Shown here: positions 26,206 to 34,481 of the stretch, in pieces
Layout of the letters: the number at the start of each line of letters is the position of its first letter
How positions within the stretch are numbered: the first letter of the stretch is position 1
NCBI GenBank assembly: GCA_002422605.1
Contig: DISW01000025.1
Coordinates: 496,001 to 560,000 of the forward strand
Source of the DNA: Bacteriovoracaceae bacterium UBA6200
GTDB taxonomy: Bacteria; Bdellovibrionota; Bacteriovoracia; Bacteriovoracales; Bacteriovoracaceae
Direction: 5' to 3'
DNA length: 64,000 bases
Notes under the pieces: generated by a model
The model's input: the letters and a program-made list of their open reading frames with translations, nothing else
What the model was told of the DNA's origin: nothing
Database searches by the model: none
Translations under genes and position numbers: made by a program

Positions 26206-27105
26206 TAGCATTGAAAGAATAATTCCTTCCTTGAGGCCTACCTTTGGGAGATGAATTTGTTTCATCTTCAGCGCTTCCATGAGTTTAAAAGTGAGCATTA
26301 TCGCAGGTAAAATGACATCAGCGCGGTTTTGATCAAGTTCCAGCTTGCGGATTCTCTCGACAAAACTCATAGAAGAAATGGCCTCTTCCATATGGTCAAT
26401 TTCAGAAAAAGTTGCGAGTTCCGAACTCGATTTACCTAAGATCTTCTTTCTGATTTTGCCAATCCGCCGAAGATTTCCTCCAGTTCCAATCATTATCTGG
26501 AGATCTTTAATTTTCATGTGAAGTTCAATGAATTCGATCATCTTCTCAAGTTCGAGCTTTATCTTTTTTTCCAGATCGTCATGATTTTTATAATCAAGGA
26601 GGCGTACGGTACCCACATTAAAACTTTGGGCCGCAATGACTTTCTCGTTTTTAACCAGGGAGAGTTCAGTGCTCCCGCCTCCGATATCCATGAGGAGGGC
26701 GGTTTTCTTCTTTAAGTTCACCTGGCCTTTAACCGCATTACAAATAAGGTCCGCTTCAAGATCGCCATCGATGGTTTCAATGGCGATTCCAGTGGAATTC
26801 ACAATCTTTTCAATAAGAATTTTTGAGTTTTTAGATTCCCTCATGGCCGATGTCGCCATGGCACGGGCATTGGTTACATTGTATTCGGAGAAAAGGTAGA
26901 GCAGCTTAATGAAAGCTTCCTCTGTCCTTTGCATCTTCTCACGAGAGATCCGACCTTTAGCAAAGACGTCTTCCCCAAGCCTCAGGGGTTCCCGAAAACT
27001 CTTAATGACTGTTATCTGGTTATTTTTAGACTTCCGGGCGATGACTGCCCGTAAGGCATTGGAACCCAAATCTATGGCCGCAAGAATTTCTGAAGTGGTC
27101 TGCAT
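26170..27105 (-). CDS. ppx: Ppx/GppA-family exopolyphosphatase
   Basis: 311 residues from the ATG at 27105; a GTG seven codons upstream is a weaker choice. ASKHA fold: LAAIDLGSNALRAVIAR at the N-terminus, AMATSAMRESKNS, LLMDIGGGSTELSLV (about 140) and GTGGNLRRI. The length matches the short two-domain form without the C-terminal HD-like region. It degrades polyphosphate and/or converts pppGpp to ppGpp. Convergent to and overlapping the polyphosphate synthesis operon. Confidence 0.9.
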   Translation of the reverse strand: MQTTSEILAAIDLGSNALRAVIARKSKNNQITVIKSFREPLRLGEDVFAKGRISREKMQRTEEAFIKLLYLFSEYNVTNARAMATSAMRESKNSKILIEKIVNSTGIAIETIDGDLEADLICNAVKGQVNLKKKTALLMDIGGGSTELSLVKNEKVIAAQSFNVGTVRLLDYKNHDDLEKKIKLELEKMIEFIELHMKIKDLQIMIGTGGNLRRIGKIRKKILGKSSSELATFSEIDHMEEAISSMSFVERIRKLELDQNRADVILPAIMLTFKLMEALKMKQIHLPKVGLKEGIILSMLSRPPKKLILKD

Positions 27106-27185
27106 ATGGGTTAATATTACACACACTCTGGTAAAAAAACTAATTCAAGCTTATTAAGTCTGAATTAAGTTCAGAGGTGTAAGTT

Positions 27186-27518
27186 ATGAGATGGAGAAAG
27201 CTCTTTGAGCGGTATGCTCTTGTTAAACGACCTGTACTACGGGCGATGAATCCTCGAGTGGGGACTTCGATTATTCCATTGGATTTAGAAGATAGCTGTA
27301 TCTTCTTCCAGTATCTGATGAATAAGATGCATGCGTTGACCTTTGAAGGCCCCGAAGTGCAACTCACCCAAATTATCCATAAGCTTAAAGATGAACAAGG
27401 TTTTACGATTGAGAAGATCAAAGTTTCTGCCGGCCGAGGTGGACACGAGCGCCTGATGCTCGTACATCTAAAATTTCCCAATAATGTCGAGCTTCGCCGA
27501 TTGATTAAATTGGCCTAA
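27186..27518 (+). CDS. Small conserved-looking hypothetical protein, 110 residues
   Basis: Basic, soluble, no recognised motif. Preferred over the antisense frame because the ATG follows an AGAGGTG ribosome site and because the gene is divergent from ppx with an 80-nt gap. Its stop codon lies inside the A-tract of the convergent icd terminator. Confidence 0.6.
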   Translation: MRWRKLFERYALVKRPVLRAMNPRVGTSIIPLDLEDSCIFFQYLMNKMHALTFEGPEVQLTQIIHKLKDEQGFTIEKIKVSAGRGGHERLMLVHLKFPNNVELRRLIKLA

Positions 27519-27542
27519 AAAAAAGGCCCACCGGAGTGGGCC
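27517..27542 (-). terminator. Rho-independent terminator of icd
   Basis: On the minus strand GGCCCAC pairs with GTGGGCC around a 4-base loop, followed by eight T. It lies 9 bases past the icd stop. Confidence 0.94.
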
Positions 27543-27550
27543 CTAATGAC

Positions 27551-28777
27551 TTACTTAGAAAGTCTTTTTTGAAGATTTGAATTAATCGCTTCAAGGAACT
27601 GCTCAGTCGTTAAATAGTGATCAGCAGTTACTTTATCGCCGTGAATACAAGCGGCCAGATCTTTTGTCATCTTCCCTTCCTCAACAGTTTGAATACAAAC
27701 TTGTTCAAGGGCTTCACAAAAATCCTGAAGCTCTTTGTTTCCGTCAAGTTTTCCGCGGTGGTTAAGACCACGAGTCCAGGCAAAGATAGATGCAATTGGG
27801 TTGGTTGAAGTAGGTTTCCCTTGCTGATGAAGACGGTAGTGACGAGTCACTGTTCCGTGAGCAGCTTCAGCTTCCAGAGTTTTACCATCTGGAGTAAGAA
27901 GAACTGAAGTCATAAGACCAAGAGAACCGAAACCTTGAGCAACAGTATCAGATTGAACGTCACCGTCGTAGTTCTTACAGGCCCAAACGAATCCGCCTGA
28001 CCACTTCATACAGGCAGCAACCATATCGTCGATAAGACGGTGTTCGTAGACAATGCCTTTAGCTTCGAATTTCTTCTTGTAATCTTTTTCGTAGATTTCA
28101 TTGAAGATATCTTTGAAGCGACCATCGTATTTTTTAAGAATAGTGTTCTTAGTTGAAAGATAAAGAGGCCATCCTTTTACAAGGGCCATGTTAAAACAAG
28201 ATTCAGCGAAACCGCGGATTGATTCATCAGTGTTATACATTGAAAGCGCAACACCAGGTCCTTTAAAGTTATAAACTTCCCATTCCTGTGTTTTTCCATC
28301 TTCGCCAGTGAAACTCATTTTAAGAGTTCCTTTTCCTGGGATCACTGTATCAGTCGCACGGTATTGGTCACCGAAAGCGTGACGGCCGATAACGATTGGC
28401 TGAGTCCATCCCGGAACGAGACGAGGGATATTCTTAATAAGAATTGGTTCACGGAAAACAGTACCATCAAGGATATTACGGATTGTACCGTTTGGTGACT
28501 TCCACATTTGCTTAAGTTTGAATTCTTCAACGCGCTTTTCATCAGGAGTGATCGTCGCGCATTTGATACCAACGTTATACTTCTTGATCGCTTCAGCAGC
28601 TTCGATTGTCACTTTGTCGTCAGTCGCATCACGATTTTCCATACCGAGATCATAATACTTGATATCGACATCAACATAAGGAGTGATGAGTTTATCTTTA
28701 ATGAAAGACCAGATGATTCGTGTCATCTCGTCGCCGTCGAGTTCAACGACCGGATTTTGTACTTTAATTTTGGCCAT
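27551..28777 (-). CDS. icd: NADP-dependent isocitrate dehydrogenase, eukaryotic-like dimer type
   Basis: 408 residues from the ATG at 28777, which has GGAGA at good spacing; a TTG four codons upstream is unlikely. Oxidises isocitrate to 2-oxoglutarate with NADP in the TCA cycle. Family motifs: VVELDGDEMTRIIW, CATITPDEKRVEEF, WKSPNGTIRNILDGTVFREP, GRHAFGDQYRATD, AAHGTVTRHYR and the NADP-site NPIASIFAWTRGL. It resembles IDH1/IDH2 more than the E. coli enzyme. Confidence 0.96.
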   Translation of the reverse strand: MAKIKVQNPVVELDGDEMTRIIWSFIKDKLITPYVDVDIKYYDLGMENRDATDDKVTIEAAEAIKKYNVGIKCATITPDEKRVEEFKLKQMWKSPNGTIRNILDGTVFREPILIKNIPRLVPGWTQPIVIGRHAFGDQYRATDTVIPGKGTLKMSFTGEDGKTQEWEVYNFKGPGVALSMYNTDESIRGFAESCFNMALVKGWPLYLSTKNTILKKYDGRFKDIFNEIYEKDYKKKFEAKGIVYEHRLIDDMVAACMKWSGGFVWACKNYDGDVQSDTVAQGFGSLGLMTSVLLTPDGKTLEAEAAHGTVTRHYRLHQQGKPTSTNPIASIFAWTRGLNHRGKLDGNKELQDFCEALEQVCIQTVEEGKMTKDLAACIHGDKVTADHYLTTEQFLEAINSNLQKRLSK

Positions 28778-28824
28778 AGGATTCTCCAAGGAACTTGTTG
28801 TTGAAAGGTATACTTATATTGGGG

Positions 28825-28846
28825 AAAAACCCCTCGTTTGTCGAGG
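28825..28846 (-). terminator. Probable terminator of the usp-subtilase operon
   Basis: On the minus strand CCTCG pairs with CGAGG around a 5-base loop, then GG and five T. It lies 33 bases past the stop at 28879 and before the icd start region. Confidence 0.65.
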
Positions 28847-28878
28847 ATGTGCGGCGCATATAACGCTGAAAAAGTGGA

Positions 28879-29538
28879 TTAAATGGCCTGAGGCATAGGT
28901 TTTAAGACTTCTAATTCGACCTGATAACCTTTGTCAGTAAGATCAGTATAGAATTCCAGGACATTTTCTGACTTAGAATCAAGGGAAAGAAGTTTTATTG
29001 AACTGTTATAATAATACTCAGTAAGCCCTAATGAAAGAAGTTCGCGACGAACCTTCGCTGTGACATTTCTTACATGGATGATAGATGAAATAGGGTAGGG
29101 TCTGTTTACACTTTTCATTAAGGCCACAGGGATAAATAAATGTCCTTCTGATGTTAAAAAATAAACATACAAATCATCCTGATAAACCTCTTCACCGAAA
29201 GAAGTTTGATAATCTTCCTTTGGAGTAGCGGCAACATTTTTCAGAAAAACATGACCCTTGGTGAGTTTTACATTCACATCTTTTTCAAAAATATTTTCTA
29301 AACTCTGGGGAATGCGATTAGCAATGAAGTTATCTACAGGAGGACGTCCCCTGATAAGTCTTTGGGCCCGTGGATTTACCTGATGAATAGGAGCTTTTTT
29401 ACTTTTATCCGCTTGAGGTTTTACTCCTGCAAGTTTTCTTTCGACCTGCGTGACTTCAGTTTTAACTTCTTCCTTTTTAAAGGCAAAGTATAAGAGGAAA
29501 ACGGGAAGACAGAGGATCAGTGGAAGTAATTTTCTCAT
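28879..29538 (-). CDS. Membrane-anchored or secreted hypothetical protein after the subtilase
   Basis: 219 residues. One N-terminal hydrophobic segment (MRKLLPLILCLPVFLLYFAF) followed directly by charged residues suggests a signal anchor with the bulk in the periplasm. A basic linker (about 25-65) precedes a globular domain of mixed strands and helices. I do not recognise the family. The start overlaps the subtilase stop by ATGA, so it may be a partner or modulator of that protease. Confidence 0.65.
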   Translation of the reverse strand: MRKLLPLILCLPVFLLYFAFKKEEVKTEVTQVERKLAGVKPQADKSKKAPIHQVNPRAQRLIRGRPPVDNFIANRIPQSLENIFEKDVNVKLTKGHVFLKNVAATPKEDYQTSFGEEVYQDDLYVYFLTSEGHLFIPVALMKSVNRPYPISSIIHVRNVTAKVRRELLSLGLTEYYYNSSIKLLSLDSKSENVLEFYTDLTDKGYQVELEVLKPMPQAI

Positions 29539-31643
29539 GGTGTATTACCGGCCACAAAGGATACCACTTGAACGGAGGAAACCCCGGAAGCGCTTCTTGC
29601 TCTCACTTTTAAATAATAAATTTGACCTGGTAGCAGTGTCATTCCATCTAATTCATGTCCGTAATTGTTTAAACCAATGTTAGTCCAACTTTTCATGTTT
29701 TCATCAGAAGGACTATTTCCAACTGCAGCCTCGTAATAGAGGAGTGAGTTGTGACTAAGTGAATTTGTAAAATAAAATACAGGTGAGTTTTGGAGGGTGC
29801 TTCCTGAACTAAGTCCAAGATGTGTTAGAGGATAGGGTTTATTAATGTCATTAGAAATACGTCGCCCATTGATTTGGATTTTCCAATTTGTAAGTTGGCC
29901 AGTGCCTTCTGTCAGGCTTCCATCGTAGATTCTTAATGTCCAATAACCTTCAGAGAGCTCCCCAAAAAAAGCATTCGTGAGCATAACTGTATCTTCGGGT
30001 AGCGGCCCGCCTTCAAGATTACTATTGAGATTGAGTAATCTGCTCTCCGTTCCACTAGGGGAAATAAGATGGACTGCTAGTTCTCCGGGAGCGGGGTGAT
30101 CAGTTGTAAGTTTAATTTCTACTGCTTCGATGATGTAATTGTGGCCCACCCACAGTCTTTCTTCTAATGGGGTGGAACTTTCATCAAGGATTTGTTTGTT
30201 ATAAAGAGGACCTGAATCATATATCCAGCTTCCATTAGGAAGAGACGTTTGCTCGAACGGTCCCAAAGCACCATTGTTAAAAAATTTAGCTGCAAGGACT
30301 GCTTTTTTTGCATTCACTCTTCCAAACCCGTACCAGTTTGAGAAAGGTATTCCGGCCTTGTTTACTACCCATTTTTCATCATAGATATAGCCAGGAGGAA
30401 CAGTATTCAAAGGATGATCCAGAATATTGTCAATTGGATCGTAATCATCCACATCAGCGGTCATGGCAAGAATGTATTTTACTTCTCTCCAGTTTAAATC
30501 TGGATTCGCTTCGAGCATGAGTGCTACCACTCCGGATAAAACAGGGGCTGCTGATGATGTTCCATTGAAACGGTTGGTGAAATTACATTTCATGTTAAGA
30601 AGATGATTTCCAAAATCAAACTCCTTCGGGCGGGAAATGTTTTTGAAGCTGTATCCGATATGACAACCTGAGAGATCAGTGGTAATCATCGCTGGTTCAT
30701 CCTCACCATCTTCACCACCTGGAGCAGAAATCCAGATACTGCTTCCTGGAGTGGAATAGCTTGCCGAATAACCATGGGCCGCAGTGGCCGCCACTACAAT
30801 TTTATAAGGAGTGGCCAGATCGCTGTGAGCATTAGTATTTCCAAGTGTCGTTATAATACAATTTGGAGTGGATGGATCGCAGATAGTGTACTCACCGCTA
30901 TATCCATTACCAGCGGACTGAACGTAAATGGAACCTTTGCCATTTCGACCCAGAGTAATCCCACTTTTAAGAGCTTCCATGACTAAGTCATCTTCTTGAT
31001 AAAAGCCGGTATCGGAGAATCCATAACTAAAATTAAAGATATCAAAGTTGCCACCTAGCTGGTCAATCTTCTTTGCTAAACGAGAGCTGGTAGTTTCTGC
31101 AGAGGAAGGAGTATAGAGAAATTTGAAGGCCGCAAACTTTGAGGAAGGGGCCACTCCCCGTGATCCAATTCCATTCCAGCCAACAGCACTTACTAATCCT
31201 GCCACTCCTGTCCCATGAGCTTCATCATCAGTCGGAAGGGGATTTGAACCAGGCCAGGCACTTGGATTAGAATAGGTATAATTACGATGCTCAGTTGCCT
31301 CTAAAGCATTCGCTGCAAGGTCGCTGTGGGTAATTTCAGTTCCAGTATCTGAGATGGCAATTCGAATATTTCTACCAAGAATATTCATTTCCTCGTGAAC
31401 ATATTTAAGCTCGATGTCTTTGCCATTAATACCAGGGGAGAGACTAAAAGCTTTTTGACCCGTGTTATTTAAATGCCAGGCATAAGGGGCCAATGGATCT
31501 TCTTGATTTACTCCATCTGAAGAACCACCGGTCGTTCCTCCACCTGTAGGGTTGCCATTATTCTTCACCGCTGATTCAGTGGAATCTTTTTGAACACAAC
31601 TAAGTGCCAGCGATAATATGATTAATAACTTCCCCAAATGCAT
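29535..31643 (-). CDS. Lipoprotein subtilisin-like (S8) protease with P domain
   Basis: 702 residues. The N-terminus ends in a lipobox (SLALSC), so Cys16 is probably lipidated, followed by a Gly/Ser-rich linker. The catalytic triad is visible: Asp in RIAISDTGTEITHSDL (about 99), His in DEAHGTGVAGL (about 144) and Ser in FNGTSSAAPVLSG (about 366). Residues 480-595 form a proprotein-convertase P domain (LAVHLISPSGTES, GYWTLRIYDGS, LTNWKIQING), the kexin/furin arrangement. The last 100 residues look like an Ig/Fn-type module. Likely outer-membrane or surface protease. The ribosome site lies within a hairpin (31646-31683). Confidence 0.92.
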   Translation of the reverse strand: MHLGKLLIILSLALSCVQKDSTESAVKNNGNPTGGGTTGGSSDGVNQEDPLAPYAWHLNNTGQKAFSLSPGINGKDIELKYVHEEMNILGRNIRIAISDTGTEITHSDLAANALEATEHRNYTYSNPSAWPGSNPLPTDDEAHGTGVAGLVSAVGWNGIGSRGVAPSSKFAAFKFLYTPSSAETTSSRLAKKIDQLGGNFDIFNFSYGFSDTGFYQEDDLVMEALKSGITLGRNGKGSIYVQSAGNGYSGEYTICDPSTPNCIITTLGNTNAHSDLATPYKIVVAATAAHGYSASYSTPGSSIWISAPGGEDGEDEPAMITTDLSGCHIGYSFKNISRPKEFDFGNHLLNMKCNFTNRFNGTSSAAPVLSGVVALMLEANPDLNWREVKYILAMTADVDDYDPIDNILDHPLNTVPPGYIYDEKWVVNKAGIPFSNWYGFGRVNAKKAVLAAKFFNNGALGPFEQTSLPNGSWIYDSGPLYNKQILDESSTPLEERLWVGHNYIIEAVEIKLTTDHPAPGELAVHLISPSGTESRLLNLNSNLEGGPLPEDTVMLTNAFFGELSEGYWTLRIYDGSLTEGTGQLTNWKIQINGRRISNDINKPYPLTHLGLSSGSTLQNSPVFYFTNSLSHNSLLYYEAAVGNSPSDENMKSWTNIGLNNYGHELDGMTLLPGQIYYLKVRARSASGVSSVQVVSFVAGNTP

Positions 31644-31645
31644 GC

Positions 31646-31683
31646 GGAACTCCTCATAAATGCTATCGGCATTTTGGAGTTCC
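31646..31683 (-). promoter_or_regulatory. Hairpin that buries the ribosome-binding site of the subtilase gene
   Basis: Reading the minus strand, GGAACTCC pairs with GGAGTTCC, and inside it AAATGC pairs with GCATTT around CGATA, giving 14 base pairs with one asymmetric internal loop. The right outer arm holds the GGAG of the Shine-Dalgarno site, two bases before the ATG at 31643. It begins 11 bases after the usp stop. There is no T-tract, so it is not a normal terminator. Confidence 0.6.
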
Positions 31684-31694
31684 TTCTGAAGAAA

Positions 31695-32180
31695 TTATGG
31701 GGACTGAGCAAAACTCTCGGGAATAGATGTTTCTGGCCTTACTACAAACACGTCACATGGGGAAAACTTCACCATATAGTCCGTGAAGGAGTTATGGAAA
31801 AAGCCTTCAAAACCATGTTTTCCGCGGGTAGAAACCACGACGAGATCGGCCTGAAGGGTTTTGAGGAGGTCGATAAACTCTTCTTCAGGATGAAAATCCT
31901 TAGCTATGTAAAATTCAACACCACCTTTATATCCTGCCGGAAGAATCTTTTCAGATTCCTCTTTAACGAACTTATGAAGAGTCGGAACCATTTCCGCATA
32001 AGTAATGTCATCAGGGGATTCTACTAAACCAAACTCCAAAGGAGTGATGTTCTTCTTAACCACATGAATGAAGTGGACATGTTTAACGTGTTCAAAATCA
32101 AAACGTCTGCCCCATTCATAGAGAGGTTGTAAAAGTTCTTGTTCTAAAGGGATAGCAATGACTATTGTTTGAGGACGCAT
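31695..32180 (-). CDS. Universal stress protein (UspA family)
   Basis: 161 residues, one Usp domain. It begins TIVIAIPLEQELLQPL and ends LVVVSTRGKHGF, then PCDVFVVRP. The ATP-binding consensus G-x2-G-x9-G(S/T) is partly lost (NS replaces GS), so nucleotide binding is uncertain. Good ribosome site AGGAGG, five bases before the ATG. It lies 51 nt upstream of the subtilase gene on the same strand. Confidence 0.88.
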   Translation of the reverse strand: MRPQTIVIAIPLEQELLQPLYEWGRRFDFEHVKHVHFIHVVKKNITPLEFGLVESPDDITYAEMVPTLHKFVKEESEKILPAGYKGGVEFYIAKDFHPEEEFIDLLKTLQADLVVVSTRGKHGFEGFFHNSFTDYMVKFSPCDVFVVRPETSIPESFAQSP

Positions 32181-32397
32181 AAAAACCTCCTGAAAGTAAG
32201 TGTCTCATGGATGGATGGACTAATTGAAGCCTCGAATATGAGAGAAATTTAAATACTCTGTTTTATGGGGCAAACCTCCTCTTGAGCATATTGATAAGCG
32301 CCATAGAAAATGTACTTCTAGTAACTTCAAGTCTTATAACCTTGGCCTGTGACTTGCTCTTTTTCTAATTTGGTTTCACCTGAACAAGGAGTTGGCC

Positions 32398-32988
32398 ATG
32401 GCAACTTATGTCAGTACCAGAACGATGACTCAGAGAGTTTGTATCACCTTAGGATATATATTTGTTACTGTTGGTTTAGTGGGCATTGTTGTTCCAGGTT
32501 TTATGGGAATGCATCTAAGCATGTCTCATAATTTTATCCATCTTATTTCTGGTGTGCTTGCACTTTGGTCCGGCTATGCTGATGAAAGTCGTAAGGCCTA
32601 TAACTACTGTATTGGCTTCGGTGCTTTATACGGAGTTTTAGGCATTGCTGGTTTCATGTTTGGCGAACCGGGGTTCCCCGGCGTCGGACATATGGAAGCC
32701 GACGAGAATTTATTGCGAATTATTCCAAACGTTTTAGAGTTTGGCGGTTCTGATCACATTGTTCATATCGTCTTTAGCGGTGTTTTTCTTATTACTGCTT
32801 TCGCTTTCCGCCAACGTCGCGCAGAAGCAGGTGTCAGAAAAGATAGTTACCGATCAGTTACAAATTTTACCGTTCGAGATTCCATTAAAGATAAAGAAAT
32901 GGAAGAGAGGGCCCGTACCCCATTAGATGAAGGAATTAGACATATCCCTAATCAGGATCGCCATTCTGATTATGAGAAACGTGTATGA
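32398..32988 (+). CDS. DUF4383-like membrane protein
   Basis: 196 residues from the ATG at 32398, which has AAGGAG seven bases upstream; a TTG two codons earlier is less likely. Four hydrophobic segments (about 15-40, 45-65, 72-92, 120-145) with HNFIHLISGVLALWSG and HIVHIVFSGVFLI, a pattern of the DUF4383 family. The C-terminal 45 residues are charged and cytoplasmic. First gene of a four-gene unit in which every junction is ATGA. Function unknown. Confidence 0.75.
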   Translation: MATYVSTRTMTQRVCITLGYIFVTVGLVGIVVPGFMGMHLSMSHNFIHLISGVLALWSGYADESRKAYNYCIGFGALYGVLGIAGFMFGEPGFPGVGHMEADENLLRIIPNVLEFGGSDHIVHIVFSGVFLITAFAFRQRRAEAGVRKDSYRSVTNFTVRDSIKDKEMEERARTPLDEGIRHIPNQDRHSDYEKRV

Positions 32989-34481
32989 CGATAAAAGATA
33001 GGACTGAATCATTTTGGGAAAGTTATGAATTACCTTCTTTCGGAAGGGTGACGGAAAATTTGTTAACAGAAATCTGTATCGTTGGTGGTGGAATTACCGG
33101 AGTCTCTCTTGCCTATGAATTAGGCAGAAGGGGACACAAGGTCCTCTTAGTAGAAGCTTTTAGCTTAGGCTCAGGTCAGACAGGCCGGACAACTGCTCAC
33201 CTTACATGTGAGTTGGAAGATTCTTTCCAGGAATTATTGAAAATTCATGATGAGAAAACAGTATCTCTTTTTTATGATGCCCATAAGAAGGCGATTGATC
33301 TGATTGAAGAGAATATCAAACGAGAAGGGATAGATTGTGATTTCAGAAGACTCGATGGCTATTATTTCTGCGGATATAATGAAAAAGAAGATTTTCAGAA
33401 AGAAAAAGAGGCGGCTGCAAGTTGTGGAGCAGATCTCGAGTATTGCGAAACAACCCCCTTATTGAATGAATCGGTGAGCTCTTTACGTTATAAAAACCAA
33501 GGGCAGTTTCATCCTTTAAAGTATGTTCGCGGTCTTGTTGAAAGCATGAAGAAGTTCGACGTTACCCTATACGAAGGAACCCACATCCAGGATATGAGAC
33601 AAGAGGACAGGGAGACATGGACGCTCCTGACAGATTCAGGTTTTGAAATAACTTCTCAATATCTTATTGTGGCGACTAATACTCCGGTTAATAACAGATT
33701 CCATATCCATACAAGGCAGTACCCTTACAGAACCTATGCGGTGGCATTCTCACTAAGTGATAATTCTCCCAGAGAGGAATGCTTATTGTGGGATACAGAA
33801 GATCCTTACCATTATGTACGTCTGGCAGATCATAAATTAATCGTGGGAGGAGAGGACCATCGGGTAGGTGAGACTCCTGATGAGGATCCATTTATAAAGA
33901 TTGAAAACTGGACCAGGACAAAATTTAATTTTGTAAAAGACGTTATCTATAAATGGTCAGGCCAAATTTACGAACCTTCGGACTCGATAGGCTTCATTGG
34001 AATAAATCCTGGGCTTGAAAAGAATGTTTATATCTCAACCGGAGAGTCAGGAATAGGAATGACCTCTTCGGCAATTGCCTCTCAGATCATTCCCGATCTC
34101 ATTGAAAAAAAAGATAATGTCTGGGCGCCCATTTTTGATCCGACCCGCTTTACGACGAAAGGAATGAAAGAATTCATTAAAGAGAATATGAATACTGCCT
34201 TACATTACACAGATTGGGTAAGACCTTCAGAGGTGGATAGTCTTCAGGAAATCCCGGTGGACGGTGGCGGTGTCAGGAGAGAAGGGTTTTTCAAAACTTG
34301 TTATTATCATGATGCCGGACATTTTGAGAGGAAGTCCGCTGTGTGTCCTCATCTCGGGGGTATCGTTCATTGGAACGATATTGAAAAGACCTGGGACTGT
34401 CCTTGTCATGGCAGCCGTTTTAATACACGAGGTAAAGTTATAGAAGGGCCTGCCACTTCCGATCTAATGGAGAAAGAATGA
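32985..34481 (+). CDS. FAD-dependent oxidoreductase with C-terminal Rieske [2Fe-2S] domain
   Basis: 498 residues. The N-terminal DAO-type flavoprotein has ICIVGGGITGVSLAYELGRRG and GSGQTGRTTAHLT. The C-terminal 85 residues form a Rieske domain with cluster ligands Cys454/His456 (CPHLGG) and Cys472/His475 (CPCHGSRF). The architecture matches the YhfW-type DAO-Rieske family, whose substrate is not firmly known. Overlaps both the DUF4383 gene and egtB by ATGA, so it may feed electrons into, or act on products of, thiol metabolism (inference). Confidence 0.92.
   Translation: MTIKDRTESFWESYELPSFGRVTENLLTEICIVGGGITGVSLAYELGRRGHKVLLVEAFSLGSGQTGRTTAHLTCELEDSFQELLKIHDEKTVSLFYDAHKKAIDLIEENIKREGIDCDFRRLDGYYFCGYNEKEDFQKEKEAAASCGADLEYCETTPLLNESVSSLRYKNQGQFHPLKYVRGLVESMKKFDVTLYEGTHIQDMRQEDRETWTLLTDSGFEITSQYLIVATNTPVNNRFHIHTRQYPYRTYAVAFSLSDNSPREECLLWDTEDPYHYVRLADHKLIVGGEDHRVGETPDEDPFIKIENWTRTKFNFVKDVIYKWSGQIYEPSDSIGFIGINPGLEKNVYISTGESGIGMTSSAIASQIIPDLIEKKDNVWAPIFDPTRFTTKGMKEFIKENMNTALHYTDWVRPSEVDSLQEIPVDGGGVRREGFFKTCYYHDAGHFERKSAVCPHLGGIVHWNDIEKTWDCPCHGSRFNTRGKVIEGPATSDLMEKE

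Noticed and set aside
27106..27126. GTG start for the ppx-like gene
   Set aside because: The ATG seven codons later fits the family N-terminus better.
31638..32027. Plus-strand frame opposite the usp gene
   Set aside because: Antisense to a clear Usp-family gene that has its own strong ribosome site.
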